Positions 8,572 to 17,494 of a DNA stretch of 64,000 nucleotides are shown here, in pieces. Position numbers and translations under genes: made by a program. Source of the stretch: Phocaeicola salanitronis DSM 18170 (lineage in GTDB: Bacteria; Bacteroidota; Bacteroidia; Bacteroidales; Bacteroidaceae); assembly GCF_000190575.1 (NCBI RefSeq), contig NC_015164.1, positions 1,488,001 through 1,552,000 on the forward strand. Direction: 5' to 3'. A model generated the notes under the pieces. That model was not told the origin of the DNA. It worked only from the letters and a program-made list of their open reading frames with translations, and searched no databases. Within the stretch, counting starts at the first letter, position 1, and every line of letters starts with the position of its first letter.

Positions 8572-9102
8572 ATGACAACAGATAGACCAGTCTCCATTCA
8601 AGAGCAAGCGATGAGGTTCGGCACCTACATGGGCGTTTTTTGGATTATCAAATTCATCTTCCTCCCATTAGGGTTCAGTTTTCCTTTGCTGCAACTATGC
8701 TTCGTCCTCTGCACCCTCTTCGTTCCGGTTTTAGGGTATTTGTACACACGGAAGTTCAGAAACACCTGTTGTGGAGGAACGGTTTCTTTTTCACGCGCCT
8801 TTCTTTTTACGGTATGCATGTACATTTTTGCGGCGATGCTGACGGCTGTAGCCCATTATATATACTTCCAGTTCATCGACCAGGGGTTCCTGATGGACAT
8901 GTACCGCCAGCAACTGAACGAAACGATGCAAATGGTGCAGGGCGACCTTGCCAATTCAATGGAGCAGATAATGATTGCATTCGACACGGTGGCAGCACTT
9001 ACGCCTATCCAACTTACGTTCCAGCTTATTTCGCAAAACGTGTTTTACGGCATCGTGCTTTCGTTGCCTACCGCTCTGTTAACAATGAGATATAAGAAAT
9101 AA
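8572..9102 (+). CDS. DUF4199-type integral membrane protein
   Basis: A 176-residue protein starting MTTDRPVSIQEQ. Four membrane segments are visible (about residues 18-35, 38-58, 70-95 and 150-168) with a soluble stretch of QQLNETMQMVQGDLANSMEQ before the last. The arrangement matches the Bacteroidetes DUF4199 family, which often precedes a family 2 glycosyltransferase as here. Function unknown. An ATG at 8479 is in frame but lies upstream of the likely promoter. Confidence 0.8.
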   Translation: MTTDRPVSIQEQAMRFGTYMGVFWIIKFIFLPLGFSFPLLQLCFVLCTLFVPVLGYLYTRKFRNTCCGGTVSFSRAFLFTVCMYIFAAMLTAVAHYIYFQFIDQGFLMDMYRQQLNETMQMVQGDLANSMEQIMIAFDTVAALTPIQLTFQLISQNVFYGIVLSLPTALLTMRYKK

Positions 9103-9120
9103 AGACAATAAATATAAGGT

Positions 9121-10071
9121 ATGGACATATCAGTAGTAATCCCTTTATATAATGAAGCCGAGTCGTTGCCCGAACTGCATGCATGGATAAAACGGGTGAT
9201 GGACGCCAACCGCTTCTCGTACGAAATCATCTTCGTCAATGACGGAAGCACCGACCGCTCGTGGGACATCATCGAGGAACTGGGCAAAAGCAATCCGGAG
9301 GTGAAAGGCATCAAGTTCCGCCGTAATTACGGGAAATCGCCCGCCCTGTACTGTGGGTTCGAGCGGGCAGAAGGCGATGTGGTCATTACCATGGATGCCG
9401 ACCTGCAAGACAGTCCCGACGAAATTCCGGAACTGTATCGGATGATTACGGAGGACGGGTATGACCTGGTTTCGGGCTGGAAACAGAAACGCTATGACCC
9501 GCTCTCGAAAACCATACCCACCAAGCTTTTCAATGCAACGGCACGGGCGGTGTCGGGCATACACAACCTGCACGATTTCAACTGCGGGCTGAAGGCATAC
9601 CGGCGCGAAGTGGTGAAGAACATCGAAGTGTATGGCGAAATGCACCGGTATATCCCGTATCTGGCAAAAAATGCCGGATTCAAGAAAATAGGCGAAAAGG
9701 TGGTGCATCATCAGGCACGCAAGTACGGAAAGACCAAATTCGGGCTGAACCGCTTCGTAAACGGTTACCTCGACCTGCTTACGTTATGGTTTCTTTCCAC
9801 TTTCGGGGTGAAGCCGATGCACATCTTCGGCTTTCTGGGTTCTATTATGTTTTTGTTGGGATTCATATCGGTGGCTGTTATCGGATTCAACAAACTGCAC
9901 GACATGTATTGCGGAAATCCGTACCGGCTGGTGACCGAAAGCCCGTACTTCTACCTGGCGCTGACCACGATGGTTATCGGCACACAATTGTTCCTTGCCG
10001 GATTCATCGGCGAACTGATAGCCCGCAACGCTCCCGAACGAAACAAGTATCAAATCGAAAAAGAACTGTAA
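9121..10071 (+). CDS. Family 2 glycosyltransferase (dolichyl-phosphate mannosyltransferase-like)
   Basis: A 316-residue protein with a GT-A fold N-terminus: SVVIPLYNEAESLPEL, IIFVNDGSTDRSW, then DADLQDSPDE, the DxD-type metal site (DAD near residue 97). Two membrane helices follow at about 232-258 and 275-300. This is the DPM1/GtrB-like type that moves a sugar from a nucleotide to a polyprenyl phosphate on the inner leaflet. It starts 18 bp after the DUF4199 gene and runs into the lipoprotein gene with 2 bp between stop and ATG, so the four genes from 8572 to 11247 look like an operon. Confidence 0.9.
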   Translation: MDISVVIPLYNEAESLPELHAWIKRVMDANRFSYEIIFVNDGSTDRSWDIIEELGKSNPEVKGIKFRRNYGKSPALYCGFERAEGDVVITMDADLQDSPDEIPELYRMITEDGYDLVSGWKQKRYDPLSKTIPTKLFNATARAVSGIHNLHDFNCGLKAYRREVVKNIEVYGEMHRYIPYLAKNAGFKKIGEKVVHHQARKYGKTKFGLNRFVNGYLDLLTLWFLSTFGVKPMHIFGFLGSIMFLLGFISVAVIGFNKLHDMYCGNPYRLVTESPYFYLALTTMVIGTQLFLAGFIGELIARNAPERNKYQIEKEL

Positions 10072-10073
10072 CG

Positions 10074-10586
10074 ATGAAAAGACTACCGGTCATATTCTGC
10101 ATATTGGCGTTAGCAGGACTGTTGGTTCCAAGCTGTGAAGTGGAAAACTGCCCGCCCAACGCCTTGTCGTACCTGCATTTTTCGCTGGTAGACCAAAACG
10201 GACGGACGCTCAGCACATCGGACACCATCACCATCGTGGGGCAGACCACTTCTTCTGATACGCTTGTATCCGACACGCTTATTAATCAGGAAGCGGGGGC
10301 AAGCAGCTTCAGCCTTCCTTTGAGCTACGATGCCTACACCCGTTTTGTGTTTATCTATCACGCGCTGGACTTCGGCTACGTGGCGAGCGACACCATCCGG
10401 ATTGACCACCGGAACATCCCGTATTTCACCAACCTGGATTGCGGAAGCATGATGTTCTACGAAATCACCGGCACGGCGCACACCCACCACAGGCTCGACT
10501 CTATCACCATCACTAACCCGAATATCGACAACAATGAGAAAGAAAATATCCGCATCTATTTCACTGTTTCTGGTGTTGAGCAGTAG
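10074..10586 (+). CDS. DUF6452-like lipoprotein
   Basis: A 170-residue protein, start MKRLPVIFCILALAGLLVPSCEVENC, with a lipobox Cys at 21. The rest is beta-rich with SxxSDT repeats (TLSTSDTITI, TTSSDTLVSDT), Thr/Ser-rich. I recall this pattern as the Bacteroides DUF6452 family, always next to a DUF6048 barrel as here. The 3' end overlaps the next gene by 53 bp in another frame. Role unknown; probably an outer-membrane pair. Confidence 0.75.
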   Translation: MKRLPVIFCILALAGLLVPSCEVENCPPNALSYLHFSLVDQNGRTLSTSDTITIVGQTTSSDTLVSDTLINQEAGASSFSLPLSYDAYTRFVFIYHALDFGYVASDTIRIDHRNIPYFTNLDCGSMMFYEITGTAHTHHRLDSITITNPNIDNNEKENIRIYFTVSGVEQ

Positions 10587-11247
10587 CCTTCTCTTTCTGT
10601 TCCCCGCCCCGGCATGGGCACAAAAGAAAGACAAGGAGCAGCTAAAGGCCGACTACAAGGCTTCCCCGTTCTATCAGGGAAGCTCTATCGGCGTGGAAAT
10701 AGCCGGCATAGGCGGCTACCTGCTGGGAGGAGACATCATGAGCAGCGAAATTTTATTGCAAAGCAACCTGAAGAACCGTTTTTTGCCTACCCTCGAAATA
10801 GGCTACGGGAAAACCGATGCCGTCAACGATGCCACCGACATGCACTACAAGACATCGGCGCCTTATTTCCGGATAGGCATGGACTATAACGTGTTCTACC
10901 TGAAGCCTTACCTGCCCGGTTATCTGTATGTGGGCCTGCGTTACGGCATGAGTTCGTTCACCTACGACGTGAGCGGACCAGACATGACTGACCCCAATTA
11001 TGGAGGGACTACGGTGCCTTTTTCGTATTCGGGCATGAAAAGCAAGGCAAGCTGGCTGGAAGGTGTGGTAGGCATCAAGGTAAGGATTTACAAAGGTTTC
11101 CACATGGGATGGGCGGTGCGCTACAAGATGCGCATGAGCATCGACAATCACGAGAACTCGGTCCCCTGGTACGTGCCCGGCTTTGGCAAGAACGCCAGCA
11201 GCAGCTTCAACCTGACGTATAACTTGATTTATAATCTTCCGTTTTAA
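10534..11247 (+). CDS. DUF6048-like outer-membrane beta-barrel protein
   Basis: A 237-residue protein with a signal peptide (cleavage after AWA at about 29) and amphipathic strands with aromatic ends (YLYVGLRYGMSSFTYDV, FHMGWAVRYKMRMSI). It ends in YNLPF, a typical barrel-terminal aromatic. It overlaps the 3' end of the upstream lipoprotein gene, which implies coupled translation. The pair likely acts together at the outer membrane (inference). Confidence 0.75.
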   Translation: MRKKISASISLFLVLSSSLLFLFPAPAWAQKKDKEQLKADYKASPFYQGSSIGVEIAGIGGYLLGGDIMSSEILLQSNLKNRFLPTLEIGYGKTDAVNDATDMHYKTSAPYFRIGMDYNVFYLKPYLPGYLYVGLRYGMSSFTYDVSGPDMTDPNYGGTTVPFSYSGMKSKASWLEGVVGIKVRIYKGFHMGWAVRYKMRMSIDNHENSVPWYVPGFGKNASSSFNLTYNLIYNLPF

Positions 11248-11260
11248 TATGACAGATGAT

Positions 11261-11339
11261 TTCACCACAGAGGACACAGAGTCTCACAGAGTATTAATTT
11301 ATTTCCTCTGTGCGCCTCTGTGTCCTCTGTGGTGAAACC
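11261..11339. repeat. CACAGAG-family inverted repeat
   Basis: The left arm, words CCACAGAGGACACAGAG at about 11264-11291, pairs with CTCTGTGTCCTCTGTGG at about 11317-11332. It sits between the barrel gene and mntP. Confidence 0.85.
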
Positions 11340-11372
11340 GTATATAAACCAACTAATAACGAACTGACACAA

Positions 11373-11942
11373 ATGGGTATATTCGCAATTCTTTTGCTTG
11401 CCGTGAGCCTCGCCATCGATTGCTTCACGGTGTCCGTCACCAGCGGCATCATATTACGGCGCATCCGGTGGAATACGTTTCTGACGATGGCGTTCTTTTT
11501 CGGCTTCTTCCAGGCTTTGATGCCTTTGCTGGGCTGGCTTGGGGCAAGCCATTTCAGCCACCTCATCGAGGCTTACGACCATTGGGTAGCCTTCGGGCTG
11601 CTCGCTTTTTTAGGCATCCGCATGATACGCGAGCATTTCAAGGACAGCGAAGAACACAGCTTCGACCCTACCCGCCTGAAGGTCATCATCACCCTTGCCA
11701 TCGCTACCAGCATCGATGCACTGGCGGTGGGCATCTCGTTTGCCTTCACCGGATTCAGGGAGCTACAGAGCCTGCTTCTTCCGCTCGTTGCCATCGGGCT
11801 TGCCTCGTTCATCCTCTCGCTGGCAGGAAGCCTTATCGGCATCTTTTTCGGGAAACGCTTCAACTTGCGGATGGAATTGTTCGGCGGGCTGGTATTGATA
11901 GGTATCGGCGTAAAGATACTTTGCGAACACTTGCTCGGTTAG
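11373..11942 (+). CDS. mntP: Putative manganese efflux pump MntP
   Basis: A 189-residue protein with six membrane helices and two internally related halves, each with a conserved Asp in the membrane: SLAIDCFTVSVTSG (residues 11-24) and ATSIDALAVGISFA (about 111-124). Length matches the family. The start was chosen at the ATG at 11373, because the in-frame extension to 11310 reads through the repeat. No manganese riboswitch is apparent upstream; the leader is occupied by the CACAGAG repeat. Confidence 0.9.
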   Translation: MGIFAILLLAVSLAIDCFTVSVTSGIILRRIRWNTFLTMAFFFGFFQALMPLLGWLGASHFSHLIEAYDHWVAFGLLAFLGIRMIREHFKDSEEHSFDPTRLKVIITLAIATSIDALAVGISFAFTGFRELQSLLLPLVAIGLASFILSLAGSLIGIFFGKRFNLRMELFGGLVLIGIGVKILCEHLLG

Positions 11943-11985
11943 AAAATGGAGAATGATAATGTATACAAAATTAAACGATATAAGG

Positions 11986-12064
11986 AAACGCAGATTTTCG
12001 CAGATTCGCGCAGATTTAACCAAGATTAAAAATAATCTGCGAAATCTGCGTAAATCTGCGTTTT
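11986..12064. repeat. CGCAGATT-family inverted repeat
   Basis: Three CGCAGATT-type words on the left (AAACGCAGATTTTCGCAGAT onward) and the complementary AATCTGCG words on the right form a hairpin of about 30-nt arms between mntP and apbE. Related copies are at 32475-32544 and 44393-44418. Confidence 0.88.
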
Positions 12065-12097
12065 AAGCTGACACATTCATAAACTAATCACAACGAT

Positions 12098-13111
12098 ATG
12101 AAGAAAAAAAACGGACTGAAATGGCAAATCCCTTTCCTGCTGCTGCTCGTCGTGGGCACCGTATGGATATTGCGCAAGCAGGCACCTTACCAGACCGACC
12201 AGGGGCTGGTGTTCGGCACGATGTATAAAATCACCTACCAGTCGAAAGAGAACCTGAAAGCCGAGATAGAAGCCGAGCTGCAACGGGTAGACCGTTCGCT
12301 TTCGCCTTTCAACAAGGCATCGGTCATTACGCGCATCAACGACAATACGGATATGCAGACCGACTCCCTGTTCGACTACGTGTACCGCCTTGCCCGGCAG
12401 GTATCGGAAGAGACACACGGCGCGTTCGACATTACCGTTGCTCCGCTGGTGAATGCCTGGGGATTCGGGTTCAAGAATGCGTCGCAAGTAGATTCGGCTA
12501 CCATCGACAGCTTGCGCCAATTCGTCGGATACGATAAGGTGAAGCTGGAAAACGGAAGGATTGTCAAGAGCGACCCGCGCACGATGCTGGACTGCAGTGC
12601 CATTGCCAAAGGCTTCGGTGTAGACTGTGTGGCACGCCTGCTGGACCGGAAAGGGATACGCAACTATATGGTAGACATCGGGGGAGAACTGGTGATGAAA
12701 GGCGAAAACGCGCAGATGAAACCCTGGCGCATCGGCATCAACAAGCCCATAGACGATTCGCTGGCAGTGAACCAGGAGCTGCAGACCGTATTGCAGGTGA
12801 GCGGCGTAGGGCTTGCCACTTCGGGCAACTACCGCAACTTCTATTACAAGGACGGCAAGAAATACGCCCATACCATTGACCCGCGTACAGGCTACCCGAT
12901 ACAGCACAACATCCTCTCGGCTACGGTCATCGCCGACAACTGTGCCAAGGCAGATGCTTACGCCACCGCCTTCATGGTATTGGGACTGGATTCTGCCAAA
13001 GCCGTCTGCCATGCCCATCCCGAGCTGGACGCATACTTTATCTATAGCAAGGACGACGGAAAGACGGACATCTACTACACCGAAGGGATGGAGAAGTACA
13101 TAGCAAGATAG
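12098..13111 (+). CDS. apbE: FAD:protein FMN transferase (ApbE)
   Basis: A 337-residue protein with an N-terminal membrane anchor (residues 9-24, no lipobox Cys). ApbE motifs are visible: FGTMYKITY, SPFNKASVITRIN, GAFDITVAPLVNAWGFG, DCSAIAKGFGVD, MVDIGGELVMKG, and HTIDPRTGYPIQ with the Mg-binding region. It flavinylates Thr residues on partners such as Na+-NQR and Rnf subunits, outside the inner membrane. No such partner gene lies in the window. Confidence 0.95.
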   Translation: MKKKNGLKWQIPFLLLLVVGTVWILRKQAPYQTDQGLVFGTMYKITYQSKENLKAEIEAELQRVDRSLSPFNKASVITRINDNTDMQTDSLFDYVYRLARQVSEETHGAFDITVAPLVNAWGFGFKNASQVDSATIDSLRQFVGYDKVKLENGRIVKSDPRTMLDCSAIAKGFGVDCVARLLDRKGIRNYMVDIGGELVMKGENAQMKPWRIGINKPIDDSLAVNQELQTVLQVSGVGLATSGNYRNFYYKDGKKYAHTIDPRTGYPIQHNILSATVIADNCAKADAYATAFMVLGLDSAKAVCHAHPELDAYFIYSKDDGKTDIYYTEGMEKYIAR

Positions 13112-13233
13112 GTTATAATTAATAATTAACAATTAATAATTAATAGCTGACAGTTTACATTACACCGGGAACGGTACATAAGGCTTTGTCTGACACGAAA
13201 AGATAAATTGAAACTAAAAATAATAGCACAAAG

Positions 13234-15228
13234 ATGAAAGAAACAGATGAAAAACCGACGGGACTGCCCGAAAACGCGTTCCGTCCACTGAAACCGGGCG
13301 AACAATACCACCCCCTGATGTCGCCCGACAAGAATTATCCCGAAGTAAATGCCTGGTCGGTGACGTGGGGCATTGCCATGGCAATACTCTTCTCGGCAGC
13401 AGCGGCATACTTGGGGTTGAAAGTGGGACAGGTATTCGAAGCCGCCATCCCCATCGCCATCATTGCCGTGGGAGTGTCTGGAGCCGCCAAGCGTAAAAGC
13501 GCACTGGGCGAAAACGTCATTATCCAGTCCATCGGAGCATGTTCGGGCGTTATCGTAGCCGGAGCCATCTTCACCCTTCCGGCACTTTACATCCTTCAGG
13601 ACAAGTATCCGGAAATGACGGTCGACTTCTTCCAGATGTTCATCAGCTCTTTGCTGGGAGGTATCCTTGGTATCCTGTTTCTCATTCCTTTCCGCAAGTA
13701 TTTCGTAAGCGAGAAGCACGGCGAATATCCTTTTCCCGAAGCCACCGCCAGCACGCAGGTGCTGATTTCGGGCGAAAAGGGAGGAAGCCAGGCGAAACCG
13801 TTGCTCTTTGCCGGACTCATCGGCGGTCTGTACGACTTTATCGTAGCTACCTTCGGATGGTGGAACGAGAACTTCACTACCCGCGTGTGTGGTTGGGGCG
13901 AAACGATTGCCGACAAGGCGAAGCTGGTGCTTAAAATCAATACCGGAGCAGCGGTCTTGGGGCTGGGGTATATCGTAGGGTTGAAATATGCCGCCATTAT
14001 CTGCGCCGGCTCGCTTGCCGTATGGATTATCATCGTGCCGGGCATCGCAATGCTGTGGGGCGACCAGGTATTGAACGCCTGGAATCCGGCTATCACGCAG
14101 ACCGTAGGCTCGATGTCGCCCGAAACCATCTTCGCCGAATATGCCAAGAGTATCGGCATCGGAGGCATCGCCATGGCGGGCATTATCGGCATCGTGCGCT
14201 CGTGGAGCATCATCAAGAGTGCCGTAGGGCTTGCCGCCAAAGAGATGAAAGGCAAGAAGGCAGACGCCGGCGTGGTGCGCACACAGAAAGACTTGTCGAT
14301 GAAAATCATCGCCATCGGGTCGATTGTCACCATTATCCTTGTGGCGCTGTTCTTCTATTTCGATGTGATGCAAGGCAATTTGCTGCACACCGTTGTAGCG
14401 ATAATCCTTGTGGCAGGCATCTCGTTCCTGTTCACCACGGTAGCCGCCAATGCCATTGCCATCGTGGGTACCAATCCCGTATCGGGCATGACACTGATGA
14501 CGCTGATTCTGGCATCGGTGGTGATGGTTGCCGTAGGGCTGAAAGGTGCTACGGGCATGGTTGCGGCATTGGTTATGGGAGGCGTGGTATGTACCGCCCT
14601 CTCGATGGCAGGCGGCTTCATTACCGACCTGAAAATCGGCTATTGGCTGGGAAGCACGCCCGCCAAGCAACAGACGTGGAAATTCCTGGGCACACTGGTA
14701 TCGGCTGCTACCGTAGGCGGCGTTATCATGATACTGAACAAGACCTACGGCTTCTCTTCGGGCGCACTTGCCGCACCGCAAGCCAATGCCATGGCTGCCG
14801 TCATCGACCCGCTGATGAACGGTGTGTCGGCTCCGTGGCTGCTTTATGGCATCGGTGCCGCACTGGCATTGGTGCTGACTTATTTCAAAGTCCCGGCACT
14901 TGCCTTTGCCTTAGGTATGTTTATCCCCTTGGAACTGAACCTGCCGCTTATTGTAGGCGGTGCCATCAACTGGTACGTCACCACCCGTAGCAAGGACGAA
15001 GCGGTCAATGCGGCACGTGGAGAAAAGGGCACTTTGCTGGCTTCGGGCTTCATTGCCGGCGGTGCACTGATGGGTGTGATAAGTGCCGCGATGCGTTTCG
15101 GAGGCATTAATCTAGTGAACAAAGCGTGGCTGGAAAACCCGATGAGCCAAGTGGTATCGCTCATTGCATACGCACTCCTTATTATATATTTAGTAAAAGC
15201 AAGTATGAAAATAAATAAAGTTGACTAG
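13234..15228 (+). CDS. OPT family oligopeptide transporter
   Basis: A 664-residue membrane protein with about 15 helices. The N-terminal region NAWSVTWGIAMAILFSAAAAYLGLKVGQVFEAAIPIAI and later TTVAANAIAIVGTNPVSGMT and MAGGFITDLKIGYWLGSTP are typical of bacterial OPT transporters. A cytosolic loop (KEMKGKKADAGVVRTQKD) lies near residue 335. Transport of peptides or metal chelates is known for the family; the substrate cannot be told here. It is preceded by TAATTAATAATTAAC repeats at 13113-13143. Confidence 0.92.
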   Translation: MKETDEKPTGLPENAFRPLKPGEQYHPLMSPDKNYPEVNAWSVTWGIAMAILFSAAAAYLGLKVGQVFEAAIPIAIIAVGVSGAAKRKSALGENVIIQSIGACSGVIVAGAIFTLPALYILQDKYPEMTVDFFQMFISSLLGGILGILFLIPFRKYFVSEKHGEYPFPEATASTQVLISGEKGGSQAKPLLFAGLIGGLYDFIVATFGWWNENFTTRVCGWGETIADKAKLVLKINTGAAVLGLGYIVGLKYAAIICAGSLAVWIIIVPGIAMLWGDQVLNAWNPAITQTVGSMSPETIFAEYAKSIGIGGIAMAGIIGIVRSWSIIKSAVGLAAKEMKGKKADAGVVRTQKDLSMKIIAIGSIVTIILVALFFYFDVMQGNLLHTVVAIILVAGISFLFTTVAANAIAIVGTNPVSGMTLMTLILASVVMVAVGLKGATGMVAALVMGGVVCTALSMAGGFITDLKIGYWLGSTPAKQQTWKFLGTLVSAATVGGVIMILNKTYGFSSGALAAPQANAMAAVIDPLMNGVSAPWLLYGIGAALALVLTYFKVPALAFALGMFIPLELNLPLIVGGAINWYVTTRSKDEAVNAARGEKGTLLASGFIAGGALMGVISAAMRFGGINLVNKAWLENPMSQVVSLIAYALLIIYLVKASMKINKVD

Positions 15229-15315
15229 TTGACGAGGTACGAGGTGACTAGGTTTTGAATAGTTTTACTTATGCTATCTAAGGCCTAGTACCTCATCCTT
15301 GGTCACCTGGTACCT
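15222..15315. repeat. Inverted repeat of GAGGTAC / GGTGAC words
   Basis: GACTAGTTGACGAGGTACGA on the left is matched by the CTAGTACCTCATCC and GGTCACCTGGTACC words on the right, giving a hairpin between the OPT and esterase genes. Related words recur at 52911-52948 and 56449-56535. Confidence 0.75.
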
Positions 15316-15333
15316 AACAAAAAATAAAACACC

Positions 15334-16173
15334 ATGAAAAAGTTAGCATTAATGAGTTTACTCTTTGTTTCTACGCTGCTCGCGGCGCAGGAACCTGTCA
15401 AAATCAAGTTATGGCAAAACGGCGCGCCCAATGACAACGGCATGACCAGCCAAGTGGAAAAAGGTCCGCTCTATGTAGCAGAACCGACCATCGAAGTCTA
15501 TCCCGCTAAAGAAAGCAACGGACTTGCCATCGTGATGTGCCCGGGAGGTGGATACAGCCATCTCGCCATGAACCACGAAGGGCATGATATGGCAAACTGG
15601 TTCAACAGCCAAGGCATTACATACGCCGTACTGACCTACCGTATGCCTAACGGAAACAATGAAGTCCCCCTGAGCGATGCCCAACAGGCACTCCGCATCA
15701 TGCGCCAGCATGCAAAAGAATGGAACATCCAAAAGCTGGGCATCATGGGCGCTTCGGCAGGCGGACATCTGGCAAGCACCGCCGCAACCCATTTTACAGA
15801 CGCAGAGACACGTCCCGACTTCCAGATTCTGTTCTATCCGGTCATTACGATGGATCCTGCTTACACCCACATGGGTTCGCACGACAACCTGTTAGGAAAG
15901 AATCCTTCAAAAGAACTCGAACAAAAGTATTCGAACGAACTGCAAGTCACACCCGAAACTCCCCAGGCATTCATCATGCACAGCAGCGATGACGGTGCCG
16001 TACCCGTAGCCAACAGCGTGAACTATTATACGGCACTGGTGAAAAACGGTGTCTCGGCAAGCCTGCACACCTATCCCGTCGGCGGACACGGCTGGGGATT
16101 CCGCGACAGCTTCCCTTACAAACGCCAATGGACCGGTGAGCTGGAGAAATGGTTGAGAGAAATAAATAAATGA
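15334..16173 (+). CDS. Secreted alpha/beta hydrolase (acetyl-esterase type)
   Basis: A 279-residue protein with a signal peptide (cut after about LLAAQ, residue 19). The oxyanion-type CPGGGYSHLA lies at about 69-78, the nucleophile in GASAGGH near residue 144, an acid in SSDDGAVP and the catalytic His in GGHGWG near 250. This is the set of polysaccharide acetyl-esterases of the fold-3 / BD-FAE type in Bacteroides. Probably periplasmic, removing acetyl groups from plant glycans (inference). The block of mobile elements begins directly after its stop codon. Confidence 0.88.
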   Translation: MKKLALMSLLFVSTLLAAQEPVKIKLWQNGAPNDNGMTSQVEKGPLYVAEPTIEVYPAKESNGLAIVMCPGGGYSHLAMNHEGHDMANWFNSQGITYAVLTYRMPNGNNEVPLSDAQQALRIMRQHAKEWNIQKLGIMGASAGGHLASTAATHFTDAETRPDFQILFYPVITMDPAYTHMGSHDNLLGKNPSKELEQKYSNELQVTPETPQAFIMHSSDDGAVPVANSVNYYTALVKNGVSASLHTYPVGGHGWGFRDSFPYKRQWTGELEKWLREINK

Positions 16174-16234
16174 CAATCAGGAGTTAAAAGGGAGTTATAG
16201 GTAGTTATCGCCCGCCAGTGCGGGCTGGGAGTTA

Positions 16235-16426
16235 GAAGCTGTTTTGAATTTATCGTGCGATGATTTGGGATGAGTTTTTGAGGCATTTTCGCTTCTGTGA
16301 TGAGGAAGATAGCGGGCTATCTGACGAAGAACAGGAGCGAAAAGGACCAAAAAATCGCCCAAAGCACACACGAAAAAGGATACATCAAGCCAAGAAAAAC
16401 TTTTTGGAGAAATTCAAAACAGCTTC
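16235..16426 (+). mobile_element. 192-bp MITE-like element, copy 1
   Basis: Perfect terminal inverted repeats GAAGCTGTTTTGAATT / AATTCAAAACAGCTTC, flanked by a direct TTA repeat (16232-16234 and 16427-16429). It has the same length and is nearly identical to the inverted copy at 39796-39987. Inside is a 56-codon open frame from 16260 (MIWDEFLRHFRFCDEEDSG..) that ends in the flanking TTA. No transposase is encoded. The 3-bp duplication of TWA type points to mobilisation by an IS5-family transposase (inference). Confidence 0.85.
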
Positions 16427-16723
16427 TTAGATGCCAATACCTTTTGCACCGCTTTCAGAAGCAAAACTATTGGTCTTTAACTCCTGTGAAACATAACTAC
16501 GTTTATGCTTTGCGCAGTACAGATTTGTGCATTTCTACATCGCCAGTCCCCGCATTTGCTGACATCTTCGAAAAGATTGAACGGCTCTTTCTTGCCTCGC
16601 ATACTCGACAACCTCTAAGAGGTTGTCCGTGCAGGCGATGTGTAAGCATTCTAAGAAATACACATTGCATGCCCTATAGTTTGATTGTAATTTTGCCCCA
16701 CATAACAATCAAACCGAATAGCA

Positions 16724-17047
16724 ATGAACAGAACTGGATTTGAAGAATTAGAAATGCAGGTGCAACAAAGCGGCCTGTCATTGAAGTCGTACCTACGACA
16801 GATAGGAGTGAGTTATTCCACCTATCACTATTGGCAAAAGAAATACTCTGCCGAGAAAGACAGTATCAAACAAGAGCTGGCTCCGATCAATATCAAACGG
16901 CCAACAGCAGAATTGTCCTTGGATGAACAGGCTCCTTACGGCGTGTCCTTGTTGTTTCCCAACGGGCTCCGTGCCCACTTTGGAAGCGGCTCAGAGAAGC
17001 TGTTGATGGAAGTGTTGAACCAAAGTCTGCAGGAGGGCCATGTTTAA
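16724..17047 (+). CDS. tnpA: IS66 accessory protein TnpA
   Basis: A 107-residue protein with an N-terminal helix-turn-helix-like region: FEELEMQVQQSGLSLKSYLRQIGVSYSTYHYWQKKY, as in IS66 orf1 proteins. The C-terminus has GVSLLFPNGLRAHFGSGSEKLLMEVLN. Required together with TnpB and TnpC for transposition in characterised IS66 elements. Its last codons overlap tnpB by 8 bp. Confidence 0.93.
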   Translation: MNRTGFEELEMQVQQSGLSLKSYLRQIGVSYSTYHYWQKKYSAEKDSIKQELAPINIKRPTAELSLDEQAPYGVSLLFPNGLRAHFGSGSEKLLMEVLNQSLQEGHV

Positions 17048-17408
17048 CTTGAACGACACGATGCGCTACTTCCTGTGTCCCGGCAGGACGGACATGCGCA
17101 AGGGCATCAGTTCGCTGTGCGGGGTGGTGCATGAAAAGATGAAAAGTGAGGTGAAGAACGGCGATGTCTTCATCTTCATCGGCTCCAACCGCAGGCTTAT
17201 GAAGCTGCTTCATGCGGAAGACGGCGGCATGGTGATGTACGTCAAACGGCTGGAGGCCGGACGCTTCAAACTGCCGGAATACGACCCGGAATCAGACAGT
17301 TATCCCATGGAATGGCGTGACCTGGTAATGATGGTCGAGGGCATTCAGGAAAGCCCGGGGCAGAGGCTCCGGCGGCTCAGGGCAGAGCGTAAGGAGTACC
17401 ATGTATGA
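17040..17408 (+). CDS. tnpB: IS66 accessory protein TnpB (Orf2)
   Basis: A 122-residue protein with the conserved IS66 Orf2 core: YFLCPGRTDMRKGISSLCGVVHEKM, GDVFIFIGSNRRLMKLLHAEDGGMVMYVKRLEAGRF. It begins inside the 3' end of tnpA and ends just before the tnpC leader. Full length for the family. Confidence 0.95.
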   Translation: MFNLNDTMRYFLCPGRTDMRKGISSLCGVVHEKMKSEVKNGDVFIFIGSNRRLMKLLHAEDGGMVMYVKRLEAGRFKLPEYDPESDSYPMEWRDLVMMVEGIQESPGQRLRRLRAERKEYHV

Positions 17409-17494
17409 CATGTCTTTTATTGAAAAAAGTGCTGGTATTATTGTATAATCCATTAATAATTAGTATCTTTACATCAGTAAAAAAGAGACAGGCA

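Noticed and set aside
13126..14781. 551-codon minus frame opposite the OPT transporter
   Set aside because: His/Arg/Asp-rich composition typical of antisense shadows; the plus strand is an unambiguous membrane transporter.
16260..16430. 56-residue protein inside MITE copy 1 as a real gene
   Set aside because: Copy 2 lacks the ATG (CTG) and the stop depends on the flanking duplication; kept only as part of the element, though the Arg-preserving change is noted.
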